Source: Aristolochia californica
Lineage: Eukaryota > Streptophyta > Magnoliopsida > Piperales > Aristolochiaceae
Length of the DNA stretch: 64,000 bases
Assembly (NCBI GenBank): GCA_029961685.1
Contig: JARWKL010000015.1
Coordinates: forward strand, 24,831,220-24,895,219
Direction: 5' to 3'
The translations under genes and the position numbers were made by a program. Position 1 is the first letter of the stretch. Each line of letters starts with the position of its first letter. The notes beneath the pieces are model-generated. The model saw nothing but the letters and a program-made list of their open reading frames with translations. It was not told the DNA's origin and did not search any database. Below, piece after piece: positions 49,814 to 63,384 of the stretch.

Positions 49814-49818
49814 ACAAC

Positions 49819-50617
49819 TCTCGCCATACTAAACATTTACATGTTTTCTACAATTACTTGTGTTGCAGCAAACTCTGAGTAGGGAGTTTGTTGTGAAGCA
49901 TGTAAAATAACTACTTTTGTTCTCTTTGAAAGTCGGCATTGGTGGCCTTGTCGAATTTTTTTTCCAAATGAATAATAGTGTATTCAACTTTTTCATGTTA
50001 TATTAATTGACATGGTAGTAATAAATAGATATTGTTAACTTTGTAAAAAGTATTTCTATGAGAATTTTGGTGGTTATCCTTCCAACAGCTCTTCCCAATT
50101 TAATCCCTTCTTACTAAGTTTTTGAGAAATAGGGTGGAATGAAGGCAATTGGTGCTTTAGAACAAAAAAAATCTTTGTGAAATTCCGCAGGCAACATCAT
50201 TCTCCCTCTTTATTAGCTTTTTGTAATAAGGTTTGTGAAGGAGCAATGCTTACCAAGAATTGCTCTATTCAGTTTGGATTTTTATGTTCTCAGTATGGGT
50301 TGCAAGAGTGACTATTATGAGTTTGATTGGTATGTGAGATTATACCTTTTTTCCAAGTTCATGCATTTTGCAAGGGTTTATAAGTTCATGAGACTTCCTG
50401 TAGATTTTAAAATTTGTTGTTAGTGAGAGTCTAAACTAAATTTGAGGATTTCAATCATCCACCGCCTATATTAAGTTGAACTAGCTGTTATAATAAATAA
50501 GAAGAAGTCAAAACTAGATGGTTCAACATCACTCATGTAGGTCTACATTGATCAACTCTTGTCCATTTTAGAGAGTCATAGTGTTTGTTTATAGAAGTGT
50601 CCTTTATATACTATTAG
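49819..50617. other. Intergenic sequence between copia elements
   Basis: No gene. It may include the original RUG3 3' flank displaced by the copia insertion. Confidence 0.4.
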
Positions 50618-51420
50618 TGTTAGAATACTAGTACGAAGGTATTTTGGTAATTTCATTTATCTCATATGGGCGTCATATGTTTGCAACAAGCTAGACTATC
50701 TATCATGTTTTTATTGAGTGAGTTTAAGTGTTTTTGTTGTTATGATCATTGTTACCTTTTTACTCTAAACTCAGTTAAGTGAAATGATAAAAGGGAATTA
50801 AGCTTGAGTTGTTGAGACTGATTTCACGCAAGCCTCTTTTGGGTTGCTTCCCAATCTCTTCTTCTTTCTCTATTTTTCTCTTAATCTTACACCTTTTCGT
50901 GGTATCAGAGCAGTAAACATCGATTTTGGGAGGTTCTTGTCATCATCTTGGGTTCTCTCTACATATTTTGTCAACCCTATGGAAAGGGATCAAATCGAAT
51001 TTTCTCTTGGTAGGTAAAACTCCATTTTTTTCCTTCTTTTATCCAACCATAACCAACTAGTTGATAGCCACTACTGTTAATTGAGCAATTATTATACCAT
51101 ATTGCCCTTAAGAGGTCCTCATTGAAGTTTTTTTCTTCCATCTTACATGTGCAACCATCATTGTCCCTGTGTCATCCCTTCCATGCCTATGTCATCATGC
51201 CAATTGATAATTATATCTTCTGTTATAATATTCAATGGCTAATTTGGAGATTATATGTGTTATTGTTGTTTGACGTGAGGTGGTTGTGCCCTAACTTCGT
51301 TGTGTGGGGCTCACATGACCTTATTTGGGTGGGTTTAGATTATTGATACTTTGGATTCAGAGTATCTTTGGGACATCTTCTATTTGGGATGTATTTGAAG
51401 GATTAAATGGCAGATTTCAA
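50618..51420 (+). mobile_element. Truncated Ty1-copia element: 5' LTR, PBS and leader
   Basis: LTR-like sequence starts tgttagaatactagtacg (50618) and resembles the LTRs at 44581 and 49547 (shared aggtattttggt). It is followed by an intact TGGTATCAGAGCA primer-binding site at 50900-50912 and a leader. No gag-pol or second LTR follows. Confidence 0.7.
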
Positions 51421-52584
51421 GAAACATGTTGCAGTCTTACTTGATTCTATTTGGATTTCTTCATAAGCCACGACTTCAGATCTTTTTGAGTGGGGAGATG
51501 GACGCATTCTGTGTAGTTTCCTTATTTCCTGTGTCAAATTTTTTTTTGGACCTTGAGGGTGGATTATAGAGATTTCCTAGGTGAAGCAGTATTTTGAAGT
51601 GTTTAGACTAATCTAACTATGGGTCTCGCCATTAGAGCCTCACTGATTCATTGATGTTGTAATTCTTCTTGTATTTACTATACATTATAAAGAATCTTAA
51701 TCTCTCATTTTTCTCAAAATGGCTTATAGATATACGTTTGCTTTAATTGCGTCATGTGCATATATCAAATAAAAGGGGGTTTTAGTTTCAGTCATATATC
51801 AGATAAAAGGGGGTTTTAGTGATTGATTTTTAGCAACATGATGAGAGATAGGGCTTCATCTAGCCTGGTATAAAACCTCCCGACTCCAGGAATTTTAACC
51901 GTAGAAAACTAGGAGCTATAATAAAATTAAGAGGCATCTGAGAATTTATACTAGACAATTTATTCGGCTCCCTTTGTATAGTTTGAATTGAATTCCAAAA
52001 TCCCTCGCATTTAAAAGCTCCTCTCAGTTCTCTCTTTCGATTGCATGTACAAAGGGAGTACCAAACAGATCACCACCCCAAAATCGCATTGATTAGGGAG
52101 TACCAGATAGATTATTCGTTGGAATGTCTTGGTCCCCATAGAGAGGAGGTGTTGATGCCATTTGGGTAAGTACCCAGTTTGTCAATAAGTTTTTTTATTG
52201 GAAGAAAGGCAGGCAACTTATTGGAATTTTTTTTTTTGGTGGTGGTGTTTTAGCCTTGGAGATATCGGGGCAGAGGTGACGGAAGGCAAAAGTTTTTGTT
52301 TGGTTGAATTTGTTGGTTGAAGCTTCGAAGTTGAATTACCACTCGCTTGAAGGTACTGACTAAATTTTTAAAAGGATCCTCATTTAATGATCAAGAATCA
52401 AGACTTAGGATAGTGTGCACTTAGGAATTTAAACTAGGAAGAATAACTAGCAGTTTTCAGTACTGATCAATTTTTTTGTATCTATCGGTTTCAATTGGGG
52501 CTTAAACACAGTTTACATGGAACTACTAATGTTGTTTGGATTTTTATTTTTTTTTAATTTGTAATTTTTTTTGAAGAAGTAAGA
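51421..52584. other. Intergenic sequence upstream of the hAT remnant
   Basis: No gene. gagtaccanatagat-type phrases recur at ~52047 and ~52098. The 5' end of the hAT element should lie here, but no terminal repeat matching its 3' end was found. Confidence 0.4.
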
Positions 52585-55260
52585 ATGTCAACACCTCTTG
52601 CTCAATTGACATCAATAGTTAACACTAGTTCTAGTGTGGCCATAGATAGTTACTCAACTCCACTAGAGTCATATCCCTCTAGAACTAATAATGTAACAGA
52701 AGTGAGCCTAGATGAAGGTACACTAAATGAGGAAGAAGGTGACCCTACCCATGGTCCAAAAACACAAAAAAGGTCTCATGTGTGGTTGAAATTCAAAGAA
52801 GCCTCAGTGATAGATGATACAAAAATGGCTCAAAATGTTCATTCTAAAACCAATTTGAGTGTTACTAGTAGTGGAATGGCCACACATATGATTCGACATT
52901 TGAAACATTGTTCTAGTAGAAAAGTGACAATGAGAAAACAAAAAACTATAAACTTTAATTCGATGGGGTCTAATGTTGATCAGAGTCTATCTGGACTTCC
53001 TCTTATGGATTTTGGAGGCAAATATGATCAAGCTAAAATGAGAGTACTCATTTCTCATTGGATTCTTATGCATGAGCATCCATTCCTGATAGTAGAAAAT
53101 GAGGGATTTAATTTTGTAATGAAGATGGCAAATGAGAATTATGAAAAAATATCACATAAGACCATTAAGAAGGAGTGTATGGAGGTGTATGAGGCAGAAA
53201 TAAAGAAATTTAAAATTTTATTAAAAGATATTAACAAGATTAGTCTTACCAAAGATCTTTGGAAGTCCCAGAATCAAAAGATTGAATACCTGGTTATTAT
53301 TGGGCATTTTATTGACAGTAACAGGAAGCTACAAAAATGAGTCCTGAGTTTTGTGCATGTTCCTCCTCCTCGTCGTGGTGGTGTCGACATAGCAGATGCT
53401 ATTTAAAAGTCTTTGAAAGATTGGGAAATCGAAAATAAAATATTTAGTATCTCAGTTGATAATGTTGTATATAATGATGTTTGTCTAAGAGTTTTGACAG
53501 AAGATTTTTCAAGAAAAAAAAATTGGTTTGTGGTGGAAAGTTATTCCATGTGCGTTGTTGTGCTCATATTCTAAACTTATTATTCCAAGATGGTCTTGTT
53601 CAGATTAAGAATATCATTGAGAATTTGCGTGAGAGTGTCAAATTCATAAATCTGTTTGAGGCTAGACTTCACACTTTTTTTTAAATTGTACAACAACTAC
53701 AACTAGGTGAAAAGAGGTTGGTTATTGATTGTCTAACTCGTTGGAACTCCACTTATGACATGTTGACTTTTGCATTAAAATTCAAAGATACATTCCCTAT
53801 ATTTCAAGATAGAGAACCAATTTATGTTTGTTGTTCAAGTCTTGATGAATGGGAAAATGTTGAAATGGTGTGTGAGATTGTAGAAGTTTCTAATGTAGTC
53901 ACTAATATAATTTCTAGGAGTGACTACCCTACTTCTCTTTTGTACTTTAGTGAGGTATCTAGGGTAAAAGAAGTTCTGAATTTTCATTCTACAAATGAAA
54001 ACGTTTTCATAGGACAATGGTTAATAGAATGAAAGAGAAAATTGAGAAGTACTAGGGTGAATGCAATTTGTTGATGATTGTTGCTTCAGTTTTGGATCCA
54101 AGGGTCAAATTAAGGTTGATCGAAATATGTTTTCCAGGGATATATTCTGAGGAAGAAGCTATAATGAATATAAACATAGTTCGACAAACCTTATATGAGA
54201 TTTGCGATGAATATGTATCCATATATAATGTGGAGATTAGTAATGAAGGGATTGCTACATCTACTAGCTCTATGGGTGTTTCCACAAGTCTTAGGTCACA
54301 TTCTTCATCAAGTTCAGGTTGGTCAAAGTTAATGACTTATGTGAAACAAGTGGAAGTAGTCAATTCACCAAGGTCAAAATTGGAAAATTATCTTGAAGAA
54401 TGGGTGTATATTTGTGAGAAAACTTCACAATATGATTTTGATGTTTCAGAATGGTGGAAAGTGAATCATATGAAATTTCGGGTATTATCTAAGATTACAG
54501 CAGACATCCTTATAATTGTCACATTAGCTTTAGAGTCTACCTTTAATATTGTTGGCGGAGTAATAGACCCATATCATTCTTCCTCGGCACCAAATACAGT
54601 TCAACTTTTGATTTGTGCCAGTGATTGGGTTCAAGCTCTTCACGGTGTCAAGAAAAATCAAAAGGTGAACTTCTATTGAATAATTATTTATTATGATATT
54701 TTTTAGTTTTATTTATTAAAATTTTGTTTTATGACTACAGCCTGAGAAGAAGATTGTGGAGATAATGCTACAATTTACTTGATTTTTCAGTAGTTTTAAT
54801 ATTTTTAACTACATTAAGTAATTTGTGGTGGAAGAGTATTTTTTTATTAGACAATAATAAGTTTTATTTTTTGGTTTTTGCCATAGGTGGAGATTTTGCT
54901 CATATTAGGGGACTTCATATATTGTTTCCTTAGTACAAAAAGAAAGAGTAAGAGTTTATAAATTTATACTGGATGTATAATTTTTATTTGGGTGATTGCA
55001 AATTGATATTGATATTTCAATGATGTTTTTGTGTTTGATTATTGAATAAAGTTTATGTATAATTATGCAGCTTTTATAAATAATTTTATGCAGAATGTAT
55101 AAATAATTTTATATACAACTTATTTGACATGTATTTTATGTAAAGTTTTAAATATAGGTGGAAGCTCGAACTCGGCTCGAGCTCAAGTTCAAAATATTTA
55201 AATCAAGCCCGACTCAAACATAAGCAGGTTCGGACTCAACTCGATTTTATGCCACCCCTA
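52585..55260 (+). pseudogene. hAT-superfamily transposase gene, decayed
   Basis: Frame 1 (52585-53340) starts MSTPLAQLTS and has a BED-finger outline (RSHVWLKFKEASV ... THMIRHLKHC), but the CxxC before the His/Cys pair is lost. Later pieces in shifted frames: VPPPRRGGVDIADAI, KLFHVRCCAHILNLLFQDGL, DCLTRWNSTYDML, SVLDPRVKL, then the hAT dimerisation region FDVSEWWKVNH ... ITADILIIVTLALESTFNIV and QLLICASDWVQA. This is the RICESLEEPER-like layout. Stops near 53340, 53404, 53684 and 54032 inactivate it. The 3' end resembles a hAT terminus: gctcgagctc subterminal phrases and atgccacccctA at 55260. The 5' terminus is not found. Confidence 0.85.
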
Positions 55261-55905
55261 TATTTGCAAGCACCCGCAATCAACATGTTACAAGAAGGTG
55301 TTTTAATTATGTTAGTGTTTTATTTATGTTCAATGCTTCAATTGTTCTAGGACTTATCTTTTAGTGTTTAACTTTGGGTATAATTGGGATAATGTTAGTT
55401 TAATTGTAATTGGATTCTACTTGTTTTCTCTATTATACATAGAGGCTCATATACTAAAATTACAACAAATTAGTGAAGTTTTTCTCTTTTCCAAAAATTT
55501 ACCTCTTGTTGCCTAATCTCTTAATTTTTCTATTTTAGCGATTCTCAACCATCTGTATGCATATGAATTTCTTTGTAGTACCCTAATTTTGTGATTTCAT
55601 ATAAAACTAAGCATGTGGCTAAGTTGCTAATGAAAACAAAGTTCATCGTGGGATGTGCATTGGACATTATAAGTTTTTTTTCAACTTGAAACTAGTTGAT
55701 GAATTGAATTGAGTAGGTTGAGAAGAAGTTGCTTATACGCTCGCTAACTTTTTGACAAACCATATGTTATATCTTCTAATACAACAATCATAGCATGCAA
55801 TATTGACATGATTAAAACCATTACAATCATATGTTCTAAAAATTCTTACTCTTGTAATCTTTTACTTAATTAGATGATTCATGGGTCTAATATATATATA
55901 CAAAA
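55261..55905. other. AT-rich intergenic sequence
   Basis: No gene seen. Confidence 0.45.
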
Positions 55906-56080
55906 CTGATCCAATACGAAAAACTATTTGGTGTGAAACATGTGAAACGGCTAACTCAGTTGTCCGATTAGATAGTCGTTGATCAAGATCAGATGGCTGA
56001 GATAGTTGTTGATCATAATCAGACGGTTGTGATAGTCGTTTCTCATGTTTCATACTAAATGGTTTTTCGTATTGAATCAG
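55906..56080. mobile_element. Palindromic MITE copy 5 (free-standing)
   Basis: Starts ctgatccaatacgaaaaact and ends gtttttcgtattgaatcag, inverted for about 40 bp including tttggtgtgaaacatg. It is related to the MITEs inside the arms but has its own centre (gatagtcgttgatca). Flanks are TA-rich; no clear target duplication. Confidence 0.75.
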
Positions 56081-58037
56081 CCGTTTATATGTATATATAT
56101 TATATAACCATCAATCTAATAACATAATTAATTAACACCATATTGTAAACAATCAAAACTATTAGTTCCATCAATTGAGTTTTCATTTTATGGGAAAACA
56201 TTCATTATGACGTTAAAACTTATTTCATGTATCATTCTCATTGTTCTAAAAAGCATTTTTCTCGTATGAACTAATTTTGCTTCAATAGTTTATTGGCCCC
56301 TGTTTTCTCCATTAACGATTAAAATTCATGGTTAAACTTGGGTCATAAATAACCAATGCAATCACCCATCATCTAATCTCTTAGGCTTGAAGTAAAGGCC
56401 CTGAGAAATCTTTCCTTTCAAGATTTCTTGAGCCGTGTCTCAGCATAAAAGGGTATCAGATTCGACCTTGATGCTGATACAATCTCACTCCAAGACGCAG
56501 CTGGGAATCTCGAATCAGAATCCTTCTCTAAAATACCTCATTTCACGCTTGGAGATGGATCAAAGGGACGGGTAAGAACGGTTTTGAAGTGATCCTATGT
56601 TCAAGAAAATCATCATGTAATCACCATGTGGAAATCGAGAGAAAACGAAAGACGAAGTACTCTCACTTCTTTTTGTTCTCAAAGAGCAGTCGAAAAAATC
56701 TCTTGTTTCCCTTTTCTTTTCTGGTTTTTCCATTATGGAATAGTGATAAACCCAGAACATATACCAGAGAATGATCATATTGATCAGAAAATAACAAAGA
56801 CAGATGAATTAAAGTAAAGGAAGCGAGCTGCGTCACTCATGATTTAAACCCAGGCCAGCTCTTTCGTGCCTCTAAAGCCGTGAAGAAAGAAAACCAGTCC
56901 CCAGTCCCCACTTAAGAAGCAAAAGCGAAGGAAAGAATTGGATGGACAAAAGAAGCTTCCCCACTGTACTTTCTTCGCCAACAAAATTTGTTACAGAACC
57001 AGCAGGGGAGTGCAGTGAAGGGACAGAATCCGAGGTGGGTTCTGCTTTTGCAAATGATTTTCGTCGGCAAAAGAGCCCTATCACACTTTGTTTTAGAGCC
57101 GTATTTACTCATGTGCATGGCCATGGTCTTTTAATACGGCTCTCTTCCTTCCCTCAGGCTGCTCTGCACTTCTGAAAGGCAGAAGCTTCCTCGATAACTG
57201 CACGCATGGGAGTGCGTAGTAGTATTCCTTACACTTTATCTTTTAAGCTCCCCTCTTTCTCTCTCACTCTTCCTCTCTCGATCTCTCGCTCTGTGTCCAA
57301 CTTGCAGCTCTTGATTTCCCTGCAACCGATAAAGGCGGGCGCGGCACCACCATCTTTTCCCATAAAAGGAAGTCTTCTTCGTGGATCTGGGCAACAGATG
57401 GGCTATCCGTGGAGAAAGGGAATTCTCCCTCAACGTTCCTCCATTGGACAAGGAATAGGTTATGCATGAAAAAAGAAAAAGGAAGAGCAGATACTTCTTG
57501 TCGGATTCTCATGACAAAAAAAGCGGAAACCATTCATTTCTAGGGTTCTTCCAGACAAAACCCAAAATTTGCATGGCTCCATTTGTTTAACCTGGGCTGT
57601 GTCTCCATAGGGTTTTGTGTTGTAATGATGGGGGTAACTAACGATGAGCAACTAACTTAAAAGCAGCTCTGTTAAAGGTGACTGAGAAGGCAACAGTACT
57701 ACCCCCAAAAAAATAAGCAGACCCACATGAAGAAATCTTCAAAGTAGCAGCAGATCACCCACATGCAGAAACCTCAGATATTCCAGAAATTGATCTAAGA
57801 GAAGTAGTACTACTACTTGATGTCTTTCCTTCTTTCTTATACACGTAAATGCTTCTCTAATATATAAGTGAGGTTTGAAATGCTTGAGAGCGGACTGTGT
57901 TAATAATAATTTGGTGAAGATTGGGTGAGTGTCAATTAAACAAAAACAAGAAAAGAAAAAAAAAAAAAAAAAAGAAAGAAGTTCTATCACCCATGTCTCG
58001 GAAATTTGATATAATGATGATTAATAGGCTTTGGGAT
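56081..58037. other. Intergenic region, downstream of APL
   Basis: No gene supported. It contains the APL 3' UTR towards 58 kb, an A16 run at ~57957-57973, and a short perfect inverted repeat (agagccgtatt, 57095 and 57133). Frames of 60-90 codons at 56.9-57.5 kb overlap on both strands and show no motifs. Confidence 0.4.
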
Positions 58038-59797
58038 TCACCCATAAGACAAATTTCTATTTGAAGGCAAAACACTCCCTTTGATCATTGAATTAATCCT
58101 GTCCACCTGAAGGGGAGGTCTTCTAGGGGATGGCTTCTCAAGCTTGTTTAAAACCTCGAACTTCTTCTCCCCCATCACTTCGCCTGATAAAATTGGTTTG
58201 GATTCATAAACATCTCCCATGGAGTCCATGTCGTTATCGGTTTCCATCCCTGCTGGTGCAAGTTGAATCTGCTCACTGTTGAAAGCATCCTCCTGGGAGC
58301 CCATACAGGCTGCCGCTGCTGCTGCTCCCAGCTCTTGCAGTCTGAGATCATCAACCCATATTAAGGGACTCTTGCCGTTGCAACTATAGGGGTGAGGCCT
58401 CTTCTTTCCCAGACTGATACTATCATCAGCTGGTATGATGCCTTCAAGGGCACACCGATCCATTTGCTGCTGCAAGTCGAGCTGATCCCCTCCAAACAAG
58501 TGCAGGTCTTGGAGAGAAGGGAAATTGAAGGGGGAACACATTTCAACCATGCCTTGGCTTCCCATGCCCTTATAGCTGGGAGGTCCCATGCTGTCTCCTG
58601 TAAGGGTATGACATGCTTTCTCCAGAATGGTCTGCATATACTTGCCTTGAGCCTCAATCCTTAGCTGGAGGTGTTTCTGCACCTGCTCGCCACAAACTAT
58701 CTAGGGCTTAGCAGAAATTTACTCAAATTTATGTTCTGGGCGCTTTTGAAAGGAGGATAAACATGGTTTAATTTTCTGGGGGCGCTTTTGTTGGTTTTAC
58801 CTCTAGTTGTTCATGTAATCTTCTCTGGACTTCCATCTGCATCCTAAGGGCTTCTGTGAGATGAGCGTTCCTACTGAGCAACCACAACAGGAAAACCCAA
58901 AACAACTTAGTTCAGCTCACTGTCCGAGCACATTTTTGTTGATCAGATAGTTATCTCAACATTGCAAACCCAGAGAGCATTATAAAGCGATCTAAGAAAA
59001 GAATACGATTCAAAGAAAACAAGAAATAAGAGACTACAGATATCTCTTACTCAATCATGCTCCGACCCATTATGCCAGAGGAAGAAGCAGCGTTTCTTTG
59101 CAGATCTAAAGCTGAAGCTGCCACGGAAGTTGCAGGAACGCTTCAGTTATCAAGAGAAACAAAGAAACACATAACAACTCTAAGAGCTCTCCTGATCAGT
59201 ACCTCGCTCACCGTCTTTAATCGAGTGATCATTGAAATCCTTGTGTGGTTGCTTCCCAAGCCTAAATTTCTTCAACAAATTAAGCAACACCAACATCAAA
59301 AAAATCAGCAATAGCTGAAGAAATTAATCCAACCCCATACAAGAAACGATCAAAGAGTCTTATGTACATTAGGGAATGAAAAAGAAAGAAAAATCATTCA
59401 CAGTTTTGAGTACATACTTGAAGGTGGCTCTTAAGATGATATAGAGTGAGACCCTTTACACCCATAACTCTCATGATTGTCTTTGGAGTTGCCTCTGCAA
59501 ATTTAAACGCTTACGTAAGCAAATACTTCGTAAACAGATGAAAGTGGAATAAAGGAACCCAAAACATATGTAACAGTGAGAAGAAAGGAGGAGGAGGAGG
59601 GGAAGGAGCAGGGGGGAGAGAGGAGACGTACTGTCAGGGCCTCCTAGCTGGGTCACAGCATCAACGAATCGGTCATGAAGCTCGACAGTCCAGCGAAGGC
59701 GAGGCTTGGGGTCAGTGGTGAGCACGAGCCCGGAGTCGCCCTGAACACTCATGGGTCTGTCATGTGAATTCATAGGAGGCTTCTTGGGATGGAACAT
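58038..59797 (-). CDS. APL: MYB-CC (GARP) transcription factor, APL type
   Basis: Exons on the minus strand: 59632-59797, 59418-59494, 59212-59269, 59051-59117, 58801-58870, 58038-58682. These total 1083 nt, or 360 residues, against 358 in Arabidopsis APL. Domains: N-terminus MFHPKKPPMNS; GARP/MYB helix-turn-helix at ~27-85 (PKPRLRWTVELHDRFVDAV, GVKGLTLYHLKSHLQKFRLG); MYB-CC coiled coil with the LHEQLE signature (MQMEVQRRLHEQLEVQKHLQ, RIEAQGKYMQTILEKAC); a C-terminal tail with SLGKKRPHP and PSPRRPPL. APL acts in the nucleus to specify phloem sieve elements and companion cells and to repress xylem fate. The HSIKDASALDLQRN junction fixes the donor at GTGAGC and the acceptor at gtggcag. The gene looks intact. 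Confidence 0.93.
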
Positions 59798-60826
59798 TCT
59801 CTTCAGAGCAGCTCAAGAGAATTGGAAGAGATTCAAGAACAAGAACAAAGGCGACGCATATAGGGAGGAATAGGGTGCGTTTTTGAAGGAGCGTAGCTCT
59901 CCTTCTGCCTCTTTCTCTCTCTACCAGAAAGCCATTCCATGGGTGGTCATCTCCTCACCTATAAAATTAGAAAAAAAAAGCCACCGACTGCAACTCACAA
60001 GAGACCATCCTTTGCCAAAAGATACTCGGCCCCTCAAGACACAGAGAAAGAAGAGAGAGAGAGCATAAATGTCTCTGTTAGATTATTCTTCGGTCATAAA
60101 CAACCTTTCCCTTTCTTTTTTAGTCTTTTGTTATTTTTCCTGTTCTTTTTTTCGAATTAGGCCGTCTTTCCATCGTATTATTCTTCTGCAACGACTAACT
60201 TTTCCTTATTTTGAAATGGGGAAATGATCCATACAATCATGCATGATTTGTCCGTACGTTAAACACTGTTGGGTGACAATGAATCATTTATAAATCCCAG
60301 GGAACTTCAATCACTCGGACAAGGACAGGGACGTTTCAATTAAATAGCCCTAGTTCATCACGTCAATACTTGATTCCAACCACTTGTTTTCATCTTAAAA
60401 ACTCTGATTATTTAATCCTAAACCACATAAAAGCATGAGTTCAAGACCCTAAAACCAAGCAAATGAAGTTCAAATGTGATCAAATAGTAGTAAGGGTGTC
60501 TAATCACCTCTATTTATATTTAATCCAAGCAAAAAAATGCAACTTGTAATTTCTTTTATTTATAAAAAAACTATAGAACTAGATTCTTAGTGATAAATGC
60601 TGCCAAACTCGGACTACCCATTGAGCCGGTTGTTCTTATGAGGTTCGAGTTCAACTAGGTTGATTAAATGGACTGCATCTTAATCTTGGATGAATCATGT
60701 TTCACATTAACTCTTTACACAAGTAAATAGAATTGGGTGACATTAAACAAGTTAGACCTCCAGTTCTAGTCCAACTTGGTTAAATTGACCAATCTTATTT
60801 AGTTTTTCACAACTTGCTTGTGAAAA
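59798..60826. other. APL upstream region
   Basis: The first ~300 bp hold polypurine/polypyrimidine stretches (agagaaagaagagagagagag ending near 60064), common in plant core promoters. No other gene seen. Confidence 0.45.
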
Positions 60827-60960
60827 TTAGGGTTTTTCACCCTACCAGGTGAGAGTATACAAAAGAAAAATTAGGGTTTGTAATTAAGCTGTCTATAGTT
60901 TCATAGTATATTTAGGGTTTGCTTTTTTTTATTATTATTCAAAAGAAGAATTAGGGTTTG
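60827..60960 (+). repeat. Cluster of telomere-like TTAGGGTTT motifs
   Basis: TTAGGGTTT occurs at 60827, 60871, 60912 and 60951. Two of the motifs sit in an ~80-bp duplicated phrase (aaaagaaRaattagggtttg). On the minus strand these read AAACCCTAA, the plant telo-box, about 1 kb upstream of the APL start. Confidence 0.7.
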
Positions 60961-62057
60961 GAATTAGAACAGATGTAAAGCTAAATTTGGATTACTACAT
61001 TGAAATGTTCAATCTACATTTCTTTGGATTAGAGAACAAACTCAACCTGTGTAACCCTATATTTGAAGGGGGAATAGCCAATTAGCCATGACAAGGGACC
61101 TCCTTTTTGCCTTCATGGTCTCATTTGTGTTGCTTTGCAATGATGAACCCAGCTATTTGTAATTTGGAAGTAGGGCACCAAACACAAGAAAATGCTTTAT
61201 GTCTCTAGCACAAAAAGTTGCCCATAATGGCTGGGGCCAAAGACTAAGAGCAGGATATAGGCCCTGCATCTCCTGTAGATATCTTTGCTAATCAAAGCAT
61301 TCCACTCCTTCCTCACTAATTTTCATGCACTTTATGAGTGAGAGAAACTATATATAACCAGATTAACATTCTCCAAGGTTGATCATGAAGATCTTAAACA
61401 TGGAACTGGCGCGTGATGAAGTCCACTGTTGGTTGAAATGACAAATGTGTTTAATATTAATCTTTGTTTTGGGTGAATATCTGTGTATCTTCTTTTCATT
61501 TACTGAATGGGTTCTTAAACAAACACCTACATCATGTTGGTACTTATCTTTAAATCTTTGGGAAGCTTTAAAGAGGATGAAAGGAAGCATAGATATGTCG
61601 AGGATTCAAAACCCATTTTTTATTTAGATTTTCTTAACAGATCAGAACCTACAAATGGTTTGATTTAAATTCAAGTTCAGACGGTTTTAAAATCATTCAC
61701 TTCAATGTTTGCAGGTTCTGTGAGTAATAATGAAAGACTTCTCTTGGGAGCTAATAAATATTATTTAGAGATATAAGCTTCTCTTTTCATAAAGGCCATA
61801 TCTGTGGGAGCCATGACAGGTATTGCTACCTTTCTTCACTTAAAAGTCTGCTGGAGCTGTTCATTGGCTTTTGTAGAATAGAAGATTGTCTCTCCCTTGC
61901 ATATGTCATCAAACCATTCCCATCTCAAAATCCAAACAAAATTTTCAAATATTAAGTCAAACCAATTTATCTCCACATCCAGGGCCCTCACCCATGACAA
62001 GAAAAAACAAAAACAAAAGTGGTATTCAAGATGAGTAGGAACAATTTAAAGCAAAAT

Positions 62058-62096
<39 letters not shown>

Positions 62097-63008
62097 GAAA
62101 TCTGTCTGCTGAAGATGAAGGAAGAAATAGGAAACTGAAATTACCCAATTCCTCAAGGGAATAGATGCTTTCGTCTTTTACAATCAAGGGAAGATTCCCT
62201 TCTTCTAATTGCCTGAAACTCACCAGCTCTGCCTGGTTTATTTTACAAGAGCTTCTATTAGAAGCCTTTATGGACCCAACAAACACTGCAGAAAAAGGGA
62301 TTTATAAAAAAAACTCCAACGGTTAGGATCATCTGTTGTTCATGGCGTCCACTGCAAAAAGGGGGAGAAGCTTCCTGTTGATCTGCATTTTCATCTTTGC
62401 TTATTAGTGTAAATGAGATTCCTCTAAAGCTTCACGTGCTGTTTATTTCTCCCCATTTAAATATCTTTCTAAAAGCTGATTCTTAACTCTTACACATTCC
62501 AAGTTCTATTAATCATAATTGTTGCTCAGGTGGGGAATGTCTGGTTTAGCCAAATCTTTTCCACCCAACCTGGAGAAGACTTAACATAAGAAGACTTAAA
62601 GAGTTATAAACATGGAAGGTTTTACAAGGGTTTAGGGTTAACTAGATCTTGATTATTCATTAATCAGTTTAAACAAGGTATTTCAGTACCCGATTACCCG
62701 AAATTGAGGCAAATATCGATTTGATTTCTTCTTATTCGGAATCAGATGCCATTTGTAAAGTTGGATCTTTGTATTAACACTAAATCAGATATTTTATCCT
62801 TTCTTTGTTTACTTTCTCTCTACTCAGGACCTTTATCATTCCCGTTAGGTTCCCATCTTGTCATTAACAATCTTGTGTTCGTACTAATCGGATCAAACGG
62901 GTATTCGGATATTCAGAACCATATATAGATTTACCCTAATGCATTTTTGCCTTCTCAACCAGGTTTCATGTACCTTCAAGGTATCTCGTCTCTGGCAAGA
63001 TATACAAA
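60961..63008. other. Intergenic sequence
   Basis: No gene recognised. A minus-strand frame at 62026-62286 begins MFVGSIKASNRSS and ends in Arg-Glu repeats from the (TC)16 tract; it has no recognisable domain. Confidence 0.4.
62061..62092 (+). repeat. (TC)16 microsatellite
   Basis: 32 nt of uninterrupted TC dinucleotides. Confidence 0.95.
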
Positions 63009-63384
63009 TAAGGGCCGGCACCCGGTCAGGTTTTACGAGGAACCCAACCTGATCTGAGCCCAAAAACCCGTGTTTGGTTTCTGATTTCACCTTGAGGGTC
63101 GAGGATGGGAAGGAAAAAAAATGACGGGTTTGGATCAAGGATGGGTTTTTATAAACCCAACCCGAACCAGAACAATAGACGAAATAAAGATATAAAAGAA
63201 GGTTGAGACGGGTGGAGTTTAAGTCGGATTTATGGGAATAGAGCATGGTTACTAAGACGGTGATTGAGTCTAGATTGGATTTGACAATTCAGATTTTTTG
63301 TAGGTTCAGGTTTTGGGATAAGAGATCAAGTTCAGATTTGGGTTTTGGTAAACCCAACCTCGATCTACCCCGTGCCCACCCTTA
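63009..63384. mobile_element. hAT-like MITE candidate
   Basis: Starts TAAGGGCCGGCACCCGG and ends CCCCGTGCCCACCCTTA, imperfect inverted ends. The interior is rich in aacccaacc/gggttt phrases, as in many plant hAT-derived elements. No 8-bp target duplication could be confirmed. Confidence 0.5.

Larger units (their letters stand above)
44576..49818 (+). mobile_element. Full-length but decayed Ty1-copia element
   Basis: Target duplications ACAAC lie at 44576-44580 and 49814-49818. The 5' LTR is 44581-44897 and the 3' LTR 49547-49813. A primer-binding site follows the 5' LTR and a purine-rich gaaggggag tract precedes the 3' LTR. The interior runs gag, protease, integrase, RT, RNase H in copia order, with many stops and frameshifts. 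The insertion lies 90 bp after the RUG3 stop codon in the same orientation. Confidence 0.92.
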